From positions 248,001-312,000 of the forward strand of contig NZ_MEIR01000080.1 of the NCBI RefSeq assembly GCF_002777825.1: a stretch of DNA of 64,000 nucleotides, written 5' to 3'. Below, piece by piece: positions 1 to 10,825 of this stretch (positions are counted from its first letter, which is position 1; every line of letters starts with the position of its first letter). Made by a program: the position numbers and the translations under genes. This DNA comes from Snodgrassella alvi (GTDB taxonomy: Bacteria; Pseudomonadota; Gammaproteobacteria; Burkholderiales; Neisseriaceae). The notes beneath the pieces are model-generated. The model was not told the DNA's origin and searched no databases. It was given only the letters and a program-made list of their open reading frames with translations.

Positions 1-111
1 CACCAGCACAAAAAAATAATGTAAAACAATTACTTATGACAAGGTTCGTATACTACCAAATGTGCAAACACACTGAACGCCTGTACAAAAGACCAGAATT
101 GTAACCTATTT

Positions 112-786
112 TTAGATTTTTCGATACCAATCAAGTACTTTTTCTACACTTTCTTTAATACTAAGCAAAGAAGTATCAAGAATCATGGCATCACTGGCCG
201 GTTTGAGGGGGGCAACAGCACGGGAGCGGTCGGCCTGATCCCGTTTTTCAATATCAGCAAGTATCTGCTGATAGTCTGATCCAACAGTATCTATTCCCAA
301 TTGTAAGGCACGCCGTTGTGCCCGTATTTGTGCACTGGCAGTAAGAAATATCTTGAGTTCGGCCTGCGGAAACACTACTGAAGCCATATCCCGCCCGTCA
401 GCCACCAGCCCTCGGGGCGTTAAAAAATCCCGCTGGCGTTGTAGTAGCGCAGAGCGCACCGCCGGCAAAGCAGCAATAGCCGATGCACCCATACCAATTT
501 TTTCAGTGCGAATTGCTGCCGTTACATCCACGTTATCCAGTAAAATGGAATCTGCCCTGAAAACCACAGGCAATTTGTACGCAAGTGCAGCAATTTCATG
601 CTCATTTTGCCAGCCAATATTCTGCTGACAGGCATACAGTGCTGTTAATCGATAAAGTGCACCGGAATCCAGATAATCTCTGTCCAGAATAGCTGCTACC
701 TGCGCGGCCACAGTCCCCTTCCCGGATGCACTGGGGCCATCAATAGCAATTACTTTCAATCGCGGCTTAAATTGCGTCGCAACCAT
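112..786 (-). CDS. cmk: Cytidylate kinase (CMP/dCMP kinase)
   Basis: Transfers phosphate from ATP to CMP or dCMP in the cytosol (pyrimidine salvage and RNA turnover). The N-terminus has the P-loop GPSASGKG at about residues 17-24. It also has the family pattern DYLDSGALYR and the later ADGRDMASVVFP, a nucleotide-binding DGRD segment. About 224 aa, the normal length for Cmk. I place the start at the ATG at 786: an AAAAGGT Shine-Dalgarno lies 6-7 nt upstream, whereas the in-frame GTG at 804 lies upstream of that SD and has none of its own. Monocistronic on the minus strand. Recognition rests on motifs and overall resemblance to neisserial Cmk. Confidence 0.95.
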   Translation of the reverse strand: MVATQFKPRLKVIAIDGPSASGKGTVAAQVAAILDRDYLDSGALYRLTALYACQQNIGWQNEHEIAALAYKLPVVFRADSILLDNVDVTAAIRTEKIGMGASAIAALPAVRSALLQRQRDFLTPRGLVADGRDMASVVFPQAELKIFLTASAQIRAQRRALQLGIDTVGSDYQQILADIEKRDQADRSRAVAPLKPASDAMILDTSLLSIKESVEKVLDWYRKI

Positions 787-942
787 ATTGTTACCTTTTT
801 TCACAAAAGTTTTTACGCATCGTACTGAATTTGAATCAGCACTGATAATTGTCTGACACCACTAAATTTCTATACCGAACAATCTAATCCAACCATAAGC
901 AGCCGCACTCACTGCTACTATTTGTTTCAGTAAAAATTAACA

Positions 943-975
943 AGCCATCAGGCTTACTTTCAATACCTGATGGCT
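943..975. terminator. Hairpin terminator downstream of the 1005-1631 gene
   Basis: Ten-base-pair stem AGCCATCAGG/CCTGATGGCT with a 13-nt loop. Read on the minus strand it is followed by a T-rich stretch, so it most likely ends the membrane-protein transcript. It could act in both directions because the plus strand also runs into Ts. Confidence 0.6.
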
Positions 976-1004
976 AAATTTCCTTTTTTATCAAATACAA
1001 TAAA

Positions 1005-1631
1005 TTATTGTACCTCAGCCTGCTTTAATGATCTTTTCATCTGAACAATTGTCCGCCATTGCAACACTACTGATACAGTAAACAAAGCCAACATAAAGGG
1101 ACACTCATATAATTCTTCCAGCATATCATCATAAGCAGGATTGTACAGAATAAAATGTGAAATCCAGCGTCCACGCTCTATCGCATCGGCCAACAAAAAG
1201 CCGGCAGTGGCGAGCAGGAAATTCCATGCAGGAAAAGGTTGATGATAGTAATATTCGATGCCAGCACGCAAGCGCGACCACAGCAACATTAATATTAGCC
1301 CAAGAATCAGCACTGCCGCGATACCATGATACACCGCATGCGGATAACCAGAAAAAGTTTGCCTGCCCCAGTTTTGATCACGCCCTAGCAATACCAGCCA
1401 CCACAATGATGCCCATAGCCAGAATGCTCTTTCTTTGCCACTTAATCCGCTGCATAAAGTTGATAACAGAGTAAACAAAAAGCAAAATAACAAAAAAACA
1501 GTTTGCCCCTGCTCCACAAATGATACCCAAGCAAGATTAATTTGCAATTTCTGTACAAAGGGCACACACAGTAGCATTATTAACCATACCGTACTGAATT
1601 TAGACCAGTGCCAGTCTAGTTTTATTCTCAT
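1005..1631 (-). CDS. Polytopic inner-membrane protein of unknown function
   Basis: I do not recognise the family. The 208-aa product is strongly hydrophobic with about six predicted membrane segments (near residues 14-34, 43-62, 67-83, 100-121, 133-150 and 176-195). Charged, tryptophan-rich loops lie between them, including a RDQNWGR loop after the third segment and an acidic YDDMLEELYE loop before the last. The C-terminal tail is basic. It stands alone between cmk and aroA with its own terminator, so the context gives no function. It could be an enzyme or a small transporter. Confidence 0.7.
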   Translation of the reverse strand: MRIKLDWHWSKFSTVWLIMLLCVPFVQKLQINLAWVSFVEQGQTVFLLFCFLFTLLSTLCSGLSGKERAFWLWASLWWLVLLGRDQNWGRQTFSGYPHAVYHGIAAVLILGLILMLLWSRLRAGIEYYYHQPFPAWNFLLATAGFLLADAIERGRWISHFILYNPAYDDMLEELYECPFMLALFTVSVVLQWRTIVQMKRSLKQAEVQ

Positions 1632-1821
1632 AGTTATTACATTAAAATATTAATATATTTACTATTATACTTAATATAACCAGTGATTACCTGATTTATA
1701 TAAGCTTCATTTGTACATTTTCCTGTTAATACTTGCCCAAATCCAGATATATATACATATCCTGTAACACAATTAACTGATAAACTTCCAGCCAAATCTT
1801 CCAAAATTACCCAATACCAGC

Positions 1822-3135
1822 ATGAATACCCTGCATTTAAAAGCCAGTACCTGTCATTCTGCCAGCATCAATCTGCCTGGTTCCAAAAGCATCAGCAATC
1901 GTATCCTGCTTCTTGCCGCCCTGGCAGAGAATATCTGTGAAATTCATAATTTACTTGATTGTGATGATACCCAATACATGCTGAGAGCGTTAAAAACCCT
2001 GGGCATAAAAATTGAACAGTTGCCCGCTGATAGTGAAGACTCAGGCTTACATCTCAGAGTATACGGGTGTAAAGGTAAATTTTCACAACAGCAGGCAGAT
2101 TTGTTTCTTGGTAATGCAGGGACTGCATTCAGACCTTTAACAGCAGTGCTGGCGATATTGGGGGGTGAATATTATTTACATGGCGTGGCGCGTATGCATG
2201 AGCGCCCCATTGGTGATCTCGTTGATGCATTGCAAACAGCCGGTGCAACAATCGAATATAAGGAACAGATCGGTTTTCCACCTTTACAGATTCATCATGC
2301 TCGCCAGAACACAAATTCTCATATTAGCGTTAAGGGTAATGTATCCAGCCAGTTTTTAACCGCCTTACTGATGGCTTTACCGCTAACCGGGAAAGCCTAC
2401 ACTATTGATGTCTGTGGTGAATTAATATCCAAACCTTACATTGCCATTACCCTAAAGCTGCTTGAGCAATTCGGTATTCAGATTAGTCACAAAGATTTTC
2501 AGACATTTCAACTGGTAGCCGAACAGCACTATCATGCACCAGCACAAATTTATGTTGAAGGTGATGCCTCCAGTGCTTCATACTTCCTTGCTGCGGGGCT
2601 AATATCAGGTAAACCTATTCGTATTAATGGCATTGACGCAAACAGCATTCAAGGGGATATTGCCTTTGTACACGAGCTGGAAAAAATTGGTGCACAAGTA
2701 TTCTGGGGTGAACAGTTTATTGAAATATCACGCTCCTCAAATCAAAATATACTGCCCTTTGATATTGATGCCAATCATATTCCAGATGCCGCCATGACTC
2801 TGGCTATCGTGGCTCTGGCCAGCAAAAGCACTTGTCATATCCGTAATATTGCCAGTTGGCGCGTTAAAGAAACTGATCGCATCAGCGCCATGACTGCCGA
2901 ATTACGCAAACTTGGTGCTCATGTGATAGCCACTGAGGACAGTATCAGCATTACCCCTCCAGCAAACTTGCAGGCCGACGTTCACATCAGTACTTATGAT
3001 GATCACAGAATGGCCATGTGTTTTTCGCTTGTCAGCCTGCTTGGCACCTCTATCTATATAGATGATCCACAATGTGTCAATAAAACCTTTCCTGAATACT
3101 TCAAGGTTTTTGCCAGCATGTGCACACCTGTTTAA
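1822..3135 (+). CDS. aroA: 3-phosphoshikimate 1-carboxyvinyltransferase (EPSP synthase)
   Basis: Catalyses the sixth step of the shikimate pathway: shikimate-3-phosphate plus PEP gives EPSP. The 437-aa protein has the N-terminal [19 protein letters not shown] signature, the [15 protein letters not shown] motif (class I form of the NAGTA motif), the [13 protein letters not shown] segment, and C-terminal RVKETDRI and DDHRMAM motifs. Full length and intact. The ATG at 1822 gives the expected N-terminus although the upstream SD is weak. ruvB follows 80 nt downstream on the same strand; co-transcription is possible. Confidence 0.96.
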   Translation: MNTLHLKASTCHSASINLPGSKSISNRILLLAALAENICEIHNLLDCDDTQYMLRALKTLGIKIEQLPADSEDSGLHLRVYGCKGKFSQQQADLFLGNAGTAFRPLTAVLAILGGEYYLHGVARMHERPIGDLVDALQTAGATIEYKEQIGFPPLQIHHARQNTNSHISVKGNVSSQFLTALLMALPLTGKAYTIDVCGELISKPYIAITLKLLEQFGIQISHKDFQTFQLVAEQHYHAPAQIYVEGDASSASYFLAAGLISGKPIRINGIDANSIQGDIAFVHELEKIGAQVFWGEQFIEISRSSNQNILPFDIDANHIPDAAMTLAIVALASKSTCHIRNIASWRVKETDRISAMTAELRKLGAHVIATEDSISITPPANLQADVHISTYDDHRMAMCFSLVSLLGTSIYIDDPQCVNKTFPEYFKVFASMCTPV

Positions 3136-3216
3136 AATTCAGAATTTTACCCAGTCTGTTTTCTATTTACTCTGGCCTAAAGCCATTATTGATATAATTT
3201 GTTTTTTTATTTAGCC

Positions 3217-4257
3217 ATGCTACAAACAGACCAACTTTCTGGTGCACAGCCACAGCGTGTCATCAGCCCACAAACCGCTTCAGCACAGGAAGAACAGCTG
3301 GAGCGTGCTTTGCGCCCCCGGGCGCTGACAGATTATATTGGCCAGCACAAAGCCAAGGAACAACTTTCCATCTTCATTCAAGCCGCAAAAATACGGCATG
3401 AAGCTTTGGATCATACATTATTATTTGGCCCGCCCGGTCTGGGCAAAACCACTCTGGCTCATATCATTGCTCATGAACTTGGCGTCAATTTGCGCCAGAC
3501 ATCCGGGCCGGTACTGGAACGAGCTGGTGATCTGGCGGCACTACTTACCAATCTTGAGCCACATGACGTACTCTTCATAGACGAAATTCACCGCCTTAAC
3601 CCAGTGGTAGAAGAAATACTGTACCCGGCACTGGAAGATTACCAGCTAGACATCATGATTGGCGAAGGCCCTGCAGCACGCTCAGTTAAAATTGACCTGC
3701 CGCCCTTTACTCTGGTTGGCGCTACCACACGCGCAGGCATGCTAACCAACCCTTTACGCGACCGCTTCGGCATAATTTCACGTCTGGAGTTCTATAACAA
3801 CGCAGATTTAACCACTATCGTTGCTCGTTCTGCCCAGCTATTGCAACTACAGATTGACAACACTGGTGCTGCTGAAATTGCCAGACGCAGCCGCGGTACA
3901 CCACGCATTGCCAATCGCCTGTTACGACGTGTACGGGATTATGCCGAAGTAAAACACCAAGGCCGGATAAATGCTGAAATAGCAGATGCAGCATTAAAAA
4001 TGCTAGACATCGATCAATCCGGACTGGATGTCATGGACTGTAAATATCTGGAAGCAATTCTATATAAATTTTCAGGTGGACCAGTTGGTCTGGACAACAT
4101 TGCCGCGGCGATAGGCGAATCAACCGATACCATAGAAGACGTTATCGAACCTTACTTAATTCAGCAGGGTTTTTTACAGCGAACACCACGAGGACGTATG
4201 GCTACAGAAGTAAGCTACAGCCATTTTGGCTTGCCTGTTCCCAGCAATAAAGTTTAA
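3217..4257 (+). CDS. ruvB: Holliday junction branch-migration ATPase RuvB
   Basis: Hexameric AAA+ motor that drives RuvA-bound Holliday junctions during recombination and repair. Walker A GPPGLGKT, Walker B FIDEIH, sensor GATTRAG and the RuvB winged-helix C-terminus ([15 protein letters not shown]) are all present. The start is taken at the ATG of MLQTD, which matches the neisserial N-terminus; a TTG 18 nt upstream would add six hydrophobic residues and has no better SD. About 346 aa, normal length. Confidence 0.96.
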   Translation: MLQTDQLSGAQPQRVISPQTASAQEEQLERALRPRALTDYIGQHKAKEQLSIFIQAAKIRHEALDHTLLFGPPGLGKTTLAHIIAHELGVNLRQTSGPVLERAGDLAALLTNLEPHDVLFIDEIHRLNPVVEEILYPALEDYQLDIMIGEGPAARSVKIDLPPFTLVGATTRAGMLTNPLRDRFGIISRLEFYNNADLTTIVARSAQLLQLQIDNTGAAEIARRSRGTPRIANRLLRRVRDYAEVKHQGRINAEIADAALKMLDIDQSGLDVMDCKYLEAILYKFSGGPVGLDNIAAAIGESTDTIEDVIEPYLIQQGFLQRTPRGRMATEVSYSHFGLPVPSNKV

Positions 4258-4348
4258 TTAACATTTGTAAAAACTGGCTATATCTTTAGTTCAACATTAA
4301 AAATATTCTACAGTTTAATTGATTAAATGAATAAATAAGGAAAAACTT

Positions 4349-5746
4349 ATGGCCTCAAAACAGATAGATGCCAGCATATTTAAAGCATATGATATCCGTG
4401 GCATTGTAGATGTTTCACTAAACAAAGATACAGCCGAGCTGATTGGCCGCGCAATTGCTACCGTAGCCATCAGTAAAGGTGTTAACCAGATTGCAATTGG
4501 CCGCGACGGCCGTCTTTCTGGCCCGATACTGGCAGCCAGTCTGATGCAGGGTATTACTGCCTGCGGAATTAATGTCATCGATGTAGGCATGGTTGCGACA
4601 CCAATGTTATATTTTGCAGCTATCGAGCATAGCCAGGGTAGCGGCATCATGATTACTGGTAGCCATAATCCGCCCGATTACAATGGTTTTAAAATGATGC
4701 TGGCTGGCATTACTCTGGCTGGTGACGATATTCAGGCATTACGCAAAATGATTGAATCCGGCCAGCTAGCCGCCCTTGCTGAACATAGCGGGAATATTGT
4801 TCCCTTACCTATTGCCTCTGAATATATCAACTATATAGCCAGTCACATTCAGCTCAAACGGCCAATGAAGATTGTGATAGATGCAGGAAACGGAGTAGCT
4901 GGCGCTTACGCCGGAGATTTATATCGTACTCTGGGCTGTGAAGTGACAGAATTATTTTGTGAAGTTGATGGCAATTTTCCCAATCATCACCCGGATCCGG
5001 CTAAACCGGCCAATCTACAGGATTTAATTCAGGCTGTACGTAACAGTGATGCAGAAATCGGTATGGCCTTTGATGGCGATGGCGATCGTCTGGGCGTAGT
5101 AACCAAAGATGGCCAGATTATCTATCCCGATCGCCAGCTAATGCTGTTTGCAGCCGATGTACTGGCACGCAATCCAAATGCAAAAGTGATCTATGATGTT
5201 AAATCTACCCGATTACTGAAACCCTGGATTCAACAGCATGGCGGCGAAGCAATCATGAGTAAAACCGGTCACAGCTTTATCAAGGCCGCAATCAGGGAGC
5301 ATGGTGCATTACTGGCTGGCGAAATGAGTGGTCACGTATTTTTCAAAGAACGCTGGTTAGGTTTTGATGATGGTCTATATGCCGGCGCACGTTTACTGGA
5401 GATTTTGTCTGCCAGCGATAATCCTTCTGCGGTTTTAAATGATTTGCCTGAAGGTATATCCACACCTGAACTAAATATCGCTGTCCCAGCAGGAAAATCA
5501 GGACACGAAATTATCGCCAGTCTGGCACAAACTGCACAGTTTGTTAATGAAATTGAGCGTATTACCATCGATGGCCTGAGAGTAGAATTTAAAGACGGAT
5601 TTGGGCTAATGCGCGCCTCCAATACGACGCCTGTGCTGGTATTGCGCTTCGAGGCAGACAACCAGCAGGCTTTAGACAATATCATAGCTCAATTCAAAGC
5701 AGTGATTTCCCAAAATCCGGATTTAAGCTGGAGCGAAACGTGGTAA
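4349..5746 (+). CDS. Phosphomannomutase/phosphoglucomutase (AlgC/Pgm type)
   Basis: Interconverts hexose-1- and hexose-6-phosphates to supply sugar nucleotides for LPS and exopolysaccharide. The active-site phosphoserine loop TGSHNPPDYNGFK (about residues 107-119) and the Mg-binding DGDGDR loop (about 245) are intact. The sugar-specificity loop GEMSGH lies at about 328, and a C-terminal phosphate-binding RASNTTPVLVLRFE segment closes the 465-aa protein, the normal length. An AAGGAAAA SD precedes the ATG. Bifunctional use of glucose and mannose phosphate is typical of this subfamily but cannot be read from the sequence alone. Confidence 0.92.
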   Translation: MASKQIDASIFKAYDIRGIVDVSLNKDTAELIGRAIATVAISKGVNQIAIGRDGRLSGPILAASLMQGITACGINVIDVGMVATPMLYFAAIEHSQGSGIMITGSHNPPDYNGFKMMLAGITLAGDDIQALRKMIESGQLAALAEHSGNIVPLPIASEYINYIASHIQLKRPMKIVIDAGNGVAGAYAGDLYRTLGCEVTELFCEVDGNFPNHHPDPAKPANLQDLIQAVRNSDAEIGMAFDGDGDRLGVVTKDGQIIYPDRQLMLFAADVLARNPNAKVIYDVKSTRLLKPWIQQHGGEAIMSKTGHSFIKAAIREHGALLAGEMSGHVFFKERWLGFDDGLYAGARLLEILSASDNPSAVLNDLPEGISTPELNIAVPAGKSGHEIIASLAQTAQFVNEIERITIDGLRVEFKDGFGLMRASNTTPVLVLRFEADNQQALDNIIAQFKAVISQNPDLSWSETW

Positions 5747-5790
5747 TTAAATAATCATCAGATACTCTGTCTGATTTGCTCTAAAACACA

Positions 5791-5820
5791 AAACGGCTAC
5801 TTAAGGTAGCCGTTTAATTA
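5791..5820. terminator. Rho-independent terminator between convergent genes
   Basis: Ten-base-pair perfect stem AAACGGCTAC/GTAGCCGTTT with a 5-nt loop. It lies between the mutase gene (plus) and the MFS gene (minus), and the A/T flanks on both sides suit bidirectional use. Confidence 0.75.
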
Positions 5821-5855
5821 ATTTCCAAACTGGCCAGAAAACCAGTTTATACAAT

Positions 5856-7121
5856 TTAAGCTTTAGCTTTACTGCCGGTTTCACGTACAAATATTGTCAT
5901 GATAAAAGCCAGAACCAAACCACCAACAAAAACAAGATCAGCAGTCTGGAAAACCTTTAGGCTTAACTGGCCACCTTCTGCGCTGGTTAAGTGAGCAATC
6001 AGTATACTGAATAAATTTGTCATTATCGCACTGATCACAAACACGAAAAAGTTAATCACACCTGTAGCAGTACCTTTAACCTCATCAGGATTAACTTCTT
6101 TAATCATGGTGTAAGGAATCATTGCTGCACCAGAAGCAACACCTAATAGCAAACCCATTATATAAGGTGGCATGATATTAGGCAGATAGACAATAATACC
6201 GCCGGTAATACCCATAGCAATAATACTACCCATAACAACAGGTTTACGACGGCCAATCATATCTGATAAATAACCCAGAATAGGACAGCCAATCACCCAA
6301 CCCAATGGAACCATGGCCAGACGCAAAGCAGCATCCTCACTGACACCTAAGCCTTCCTGCAAAAACTGATTACCCCAGGCAATATTACCAACATTAGTAG
6401 GCATAAACATCATGGCACCAATGAAAGCGCAGATATAGGACTGCGGATTTTTCAGTACCACAAGATAAGGATGGCTCAAACCGGTCCAGTCGATTTTACC
6501 TTCACGCGTGCGGGGTGTGATGATTACAGAAGCAAAAAACACCACGCCCAGAACACCGGCAGCAACCATCCAGAACATTTGCCAGGTCATCACCTGATTT
6601 TTAATAATCGGTGATACAACAGCCTGCCCCATGAAACCACCGAGCATACCGAAACATTGTGTCATGCCAACTGCAGTAGCCAGCCATTTTTTTGGGAAAC
6701 CTCGTGTAGCCAGAAACACGGCACTGGTAAAGGCCAACCCAGAACCGGCACCCTGCAAGAAACGGCCAGATTGAGCGGTAATAACCGTACCAGAACAAAA
6801 CAGTAAACAGCCAATAACCACCAGAATAATACCTAATGATGCAGTGAAACGTGGCCCGATACGATCCAGCAGCACGCCCGACACCAATGCAAAGAAAGCA
6901 TAAGAATAAAAATACAGACCTATGATTCCAGCCATTTCAACTTTGGAAATCCTCAAAGTAGCTATCATTTCAGTCTGCATAATACTTGGTGCAGAACGCA
7001 ATGCATATTGAACAAAATAGAAAATAGCGCAGATAAACCAAGCAATTACAAATGTTTTATTTAACATGCTGGCTTGATTACCACTGGGAGGAGATACCGA
7101 CACCTTGGATTTATGATTCAT
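5856..7121 (-). CDS. Major facilitator superfamily transporter
   Basis: Twelve-helix secondary transporter of the inner membrane. The sequence has the typical MFS loop 2-3 motif (GVLLDRIGPR) and a second copy in the C-terminal half (GYLSDMIGRRKP). Both halves are rich in Gly/Ala membrane helices. About 421 aa when started at the ATG at 7121; a GTG at 7160 would add 13 polar residues without a clear SD. The substrate cannot be told; the loop motifs resemble the anion:cation symporter and sugar-phosphate groups. A 12-bp inverted repeat 130 nt upstream may be regulatory. Confidence 0.88.
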   Translation of the reverse strand: MNHKSKVSVSPPSGNQASMLNKTFVIAWFICAIFYFVQYALRSAPSIMQTEMIATLRISKVEMAGIIGLYFYSYAFFALVSGVLLDRIGPRFTASLGIILVVIGCLLFCSGTVITAQSGRFLQGAGSGLAFTSAVFLATRGFPKKWLATAVGMTQCFGMLGGFMGQAVVSPIIKNQVMTWQMFWMVAAGVLGVVFFASVIITPRTREGKIDWTGLSHPYLVVLKNPQSYICAFIGAMMFMPTNVGNIAWGNQFLQEGLGVSEDAALRLAMVPLGWVIGCPILGYLSDMIGRRKPVVMGSIIAMGITGGIIVYLPNIMPPYIMGLLLGVASGAAMIPYTMIKEVNPDEVKGTATGVINFFVFVISAIMTNLFSILIAHLTSAEGGQLSLKVFQTADLVFVGGLVLAFIMTIFVRETGSKAKA

Positions 7122-7251
7122 AGCGTACTCGCTTTCATTTAATTCCGAATGAAATTTCACAAAGTCATTCTAACAAAACCCACAATACGTGCACAATAAA
7201 GTTAATCTTTATTCCAGATTAGATACAATACACTCAAATTACATTATTTTA

Positions 7252-7292
7252 AACACTAAAATTAAATATTAATTCAATTTTAGTGTTATAAT
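7252..7292. promoter_or_regulatory. Inverted repeat with overlapping -10-like box
   Basis: Perfect 12-bp inverted repeat AACACTAAAATT/AATTTTAGTGTT separated by 12 nt. Its right arm runs into TTATAAT (7286-7292), a good -10 box for rightward transcription into a region without an intact gene. It could be an operator for the divergent MFS gene or a leftover promoter. No T-run follows, so it is not an obvious terminator. Confidence 0.35.
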
Positions 7293-7880
7293 AGAAAGTG
7301 TGCTGTCTTCAAACTACCAAAACAATAAAATACGCTCTCTAATTTTACAAAAAAACTATATTGGCGTGATTATTGAATTTCAGTTTACAATATATTTACA
7401 AATAATAGACAACTTATCATATTACTGCTAATGATGCTGATTATTAATTATTCTGAATAACGATGATTCCGTTTAAATTCTGGATTTACACCCTAAAGAA
7501 TTAATCCGGCAAAATATTATTGATTCTGCTGATGATTACTGTGCTGAAATCTGTCTTATGAAAGATTATAAAAACAGCCAGATATAAATTCTTGGGTTAC
7601 ATCGATTTATTCTGCATACTAATATTATGCATAGAAATGTAGAAATTTATTTAGCAAACAGAAACAATACCAGAAACTGGTATATATCGGAGATTAATCA
7701 TTGATATTAAATAAAATACCTCCAAAAACAATAATATCGCAAAGTACATAAATATCAGTACAAACATCGCCATTGAATATAGATATCGGCAAAATATGAA
7801 ATTATGTCCTCATAAAAGACAGAATAAATAGTAAGCCTTTTATTGAGCCTGTATTTATCCATGTCAGCTTGAGGACAGAA
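7293..7880. other. Gene-free AT-rich stretch with possible coding remnants
   Basis: No intact gene was found. Two short open stretches read like protein: 36 stop-free codons at 7477-7584 (plus strand; encoding ...LHPKELIRQNIIDSADDY...) with no start codon, and a 25-codon ORF at 7627-7704. Both are separated by stops and have no SD. The stretch probably holds decayed coding DNA, but I cannot name a parent gene. Confidence 0.35.
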
Positions 7881-7900
7881 ATAAAATTGAAAACTAATAA

Positions 7901-8230
7901 TTATATTGAAGCATTAATAAATGCTTCCAGTTGACCTTTATTCAAGGCTCCCACTTTTGTAGCCACACTGGCACCATCTTTAAAAATCATTAGCGTAGGT
8001 ATGCCACGAACATTAAATTTGGCCGGAGTTTCCTGATTTTCATCAACATTAAGCTTAACAATTTTCAGTTTACCCTGATAAGCTGAAGCCAAATCATCCA
8101 GAATTGGCGCAATCATTTTACAAGGACCACACCAAGGAGCCCAGAAATCCAGCAATACTGGCGTATCCGCCTGTAAAACTTCCTGCTCAAAGTTGCCATC
8201 GCCTATATGAACAATTAAATCACTACTCAT
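7901..8230 (-). CDS. trxA: Thioredoxin
   Basis: Cytosolic disulfide reductase working with thioredoxin reductase. The 109-aa protein has the canonical W33-C-G-P-C37 active site, the buried Asp (LLDFWAPW), the cis-Pro loop RGIPTLMIF and the GxxxKxxL C-terminal helix. The ATG at 8230 is preceded by AAAGGAAATC. Monocistronic. Confidence 0.96.
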   Translation of the reverse strand: MSSDLIVHIGDGNFEQEVLQADTPVLLDFWAPWCGPCKMIAPILDDLASAYQGKLKIVKLNVDENQETPAKFNVRGIPTLMIFKDGASVATKVGALNKGQLEAFINASI

Positions 8231-8391
8231 TATGATTTCCTTTTATTATCGGTTGTATATATAAAATATAGCCAAATAGCCATTAATGCAATAGAAGTAT
8301 CCAAAACTAAACTGCTGCATAATATACAGCACCATAAAAAATTAGCTGTTACTGGCTATATAAATTACCCAAAAATTTTCTTTATATCATA

Positions 8392-9576
8392 TCAAAAGTT
8401 AACCTGACTTAATGCATTAGACAAATCCGCTTTTAAGTCAGCAGCATGTTCCAGTCCAATAGATAAGCGGATTAGTCCAGGCTGGATACCGGCATCAAGC
8501 TTAGCCTCCGGAACCATCCGGCCATGCGTGGTTGTCCAAGGATGGGTAACCGTAGATTTCACATCACCAAGATTAGCAGTTTTACTAAAGAGTGTTAACG
8601 TATCAATTACCTGCCATGCAGCCTGTTGCCCCCCTTTAACCTCAAAAGCCACCACAATACCTCCACCCTGCTGCTGCTTGTGTACCAGCGCTTTCTGCGG
8701 GTGGTTAGTCATGCCTGTATAGTGCACGGCAACAACCTGAGGCTGTGTAGAAAGAAACTGCGCCACTTCCAGTGCATTGGCACACTGCTTTTCCATACGA
8801 ATATATAAGGTTTCCACACCGCTCAACAGCACCCATGCATTAAATGGAGACAATACCTCGCCAGTGGTGCGTACATGTAGAAAAATTTCATTAATTAGGG
8901 CTGTGCTACCACAGATAACACCTCCCATCACCCGCCCATGACCATCAATTGCCTTGGTTGCAGACTGCACAGATAAATCAGCCCCAAGAGATAACGGCTG
9001 CTGTAGCGCCGGTGACAGAAAGCTGTTATCCACTACCAGCAAAGCCTGATGGCGATGTGCCATTTCTGCCAACCGGGCAATGTCAGCCAGTTCATTCAGC
9101 GGATTGGATGGCGTTTCCACAAACAGCATTCTGGTATTGGGTCGGATAGCAGCCTGCCATTCGGCCATATCAGTCTGACTAACCAGCGTTACCTCAATTC
9201 CGCATCTGGGTAGTATATTATTCAATAAACCAATAGTGGTGCCAAATAGACTTTTACTAGCCACCAGATGGTCACCAGCTTTTAATAAGGCCAAAAAAAC
9301 AGCATTGATTGCAGCCATACCGGTGGAAGTAGCCAATCCTGCCTCACCCTGCTCCAGTTGTGCCACTCGTGCCTGAAAAGCTGCTACAGTAGGATTGTTG
9401 GTACGCGTATAGGTATAACCCTGAGTTGAACCGGCAAACAGAGCAGCACCAGCTTCCGCACTATCAAACATAAAGCTGCTGGTTAAAAACAATGCAGAAT
9501 TATGTTCATTGTACGAGGTTTGTTCCTTAGCACCCCGGATTGCAATGGTTTCCGGATGCAGTTGTAAAGTAGACAT
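8392..9576 (-). CDS. metZ: O-succinylhomoserine sulfhydrylase (Cys/Met metabolism PLP enzyme)
   Basis: Makes homocysteine directly from O-succinylhomoserine and sulfide, feeding methionine synthesis. The 394-aa protein is a gamma-family PLP enzyme: YTYTRTNNPT phosphate-binding arm, LFVETPSNPL, VVDNSF (Asp to the PLP ring nitrogen) and the lysine loop SATKAIDGHGR. Direct sulfhydrylation rather than cystathionine synthesis is inferred from resemblance to MetZ (start MSTLQLHPETIAIRG). Length and termini are normal. Confidence 0.9.
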   Translation of the reverse strand: MSTLQLHPETIAIRGAKEQTSYNEHNSALFLTSSFMFDSAEAGAALFAGSTQGYTYTRTNNPTVAAFQARVAQLEQGEAGLATSTGMAAINAVFLALLKAGDHLVASKSLFGTTIGLLNNILPRCGIEVTLVSQTDMAEWQAAIRPNTRMLFVETPSNPLNELADIARLAEMAHRHQALLVVDNSFLSPALQQPLSLGADLSVQSATKAIDGHGRVMGGVICGSTALINEIFLHVRTTGEVLSPFNAWVLLSGVETLYIRMEKQCANALEVAQFLSTQPQVVAVHYTGMTNHPQKALVHKQQQGGGIVVAFEVKGGQQAAWQVIDTLTLFSKTANLGDVKSTVTHPWTTTHGRMVPEAKLDAGIQPGLIRLSIGLEHAADLKADLSNALSQVNF

Positions 9577-9800
9577 GATTGTTTAATTTATCTATAAATA
9601 TGAGTAAAGAATTGTGCCGCTTTTTTTATAATTATGCAAATAACCAGATTATCTAAGATTCAGAATATAGTATTCTTTAATATTAAGCCCCATACATACG
9701 CAAACAGCTATCCATGCCAAGCATATCGTTTTGCCCCGGTCTTAATTAGGGCACAAATCGTACATACACAAGAGCAATAGCCAGACATTAAGGAAAAAAA

Positions 9801-10583
9801 ATGTATTTTGTGATATCACCCGCCAAAAAACTCAATGAAACAGTAGAAATTACTACCAAGCAGTACACACAGCCACAATTACTGCCACAGGCACGGCAGC
9901 TAATGCCATTATTACAACAACTGGCTCCGCATGAAATTGCCACCTTGATGAATATCTCCGACAAGCTCGCCTTGCAGAATGCCGAACGCTATCATCACTG
10001 GCAGCCACCATTCACCCCAGATAATGCCAAGCAGGCTGTCTACCTCTTTAACGGGGATGTTTATGAAGGATTGGATGCAAGCCATTTATCAGAACCGGAA
10101 CTTAACTATATGCAACAACATCTGGCCATACTTTCCGGTTTATATGGTGTACTCAAACCACTGGATTTGATTCAACCTTACCGTCTGGAGATGGGTATCA
10201 AACTTGCTAACCCTCGCGGCAAAGATTTATATGCATTCTGGGGAGATATTATTACCAATACCATTGAGCAAAATATGCAGGCAGTACAAGATCAAGTATT
10301 AATCAATCTGGCCTCACAGGAATATTTCAAGGTGATAAATCCCTCAAAGCTATCTGTTCCAATAATTACTCCTGTTTTCAAAGATCAGAAAAATGGTAAA
10401 TATAAAATTATTAGCTTTTATGCTAAGCGTGCACGTGGTTTGTTCATGCGCTATGCAGCTGAAAAGCAATTAACAGAACCAGAAGAGCTAAAAGATTTCG
10501 ATTATGAAGGCTACTATTACGATAAAGCTTCCTCCAACGATAAACAGTGGGTATTCCTGCGTGATGAAAACGCCCATCATTAA
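9801..10583 (+). CDS. yaaA: YaaA-family peroxide-stress protein
   Basis: The YaaA/DUF328 family lowers free iron and DNA damage during peroxide stress in E. coli and has a helix-hairpin-helix-like DNA-binding fold. The 260-aa protein starts with the signature FVISPAKKLN. It keeps FNGDVYEGLDA, LSGLYGVLKPLDLIQPYRLEMG, NLASQEYFK, FKDQKNGKYKIISFYAKRARG and the C-terminal YDKASSNDKQWVFLR. AAGGAAAAAA precedes the ATG. Ends 110 nt before the tRNA-Ser. Confidence 0.93.
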   Translation: MYFVISPAKKLNETVEITTKQYTQPQLLPQARQLMPLLQQLAPHEIATLMNISDKLALQNAERYHHWQPPFTPDNAKQAVYLFNGDVYEGLDASHLSEPELNYMQQHLAILSGLYGVLKPLDLIQPYRLEMGIKLANPRGKDLYAFWGDIITNTIEQNMQAVQDQVLINLASQEYFKVINPSKLSVPIITPVFKDQKNGKYKIISFYAKRARGLFMRYAAEKQLTEPEELKDFDYEGYYYDKASSNDKQWVFLRDENAHH

Positions 10584-10691
10584 AATTTAATCAAAAATAA
10601 AATGAATGATTTAGCCTAAAAAACCCACTTTACCTGAATAAAATACTTGGCAAAGGCGCATTTATCGTCTATTATGCGCATCTTCAAAGAC

Positions 10692-10782
<91 letters not shown>

Positions 10783-10825
10783 AGATATTATTATTTAGAC
10801 ACTTATTTTAGTGTTTAAAATCTAA

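Noticed and set aside
112-10600. Arrays of neisserial DNA uptake sequences
   Set aside because: I saw no repeated GCCGTCTGAA-type words; single partial matches are expected by chance.
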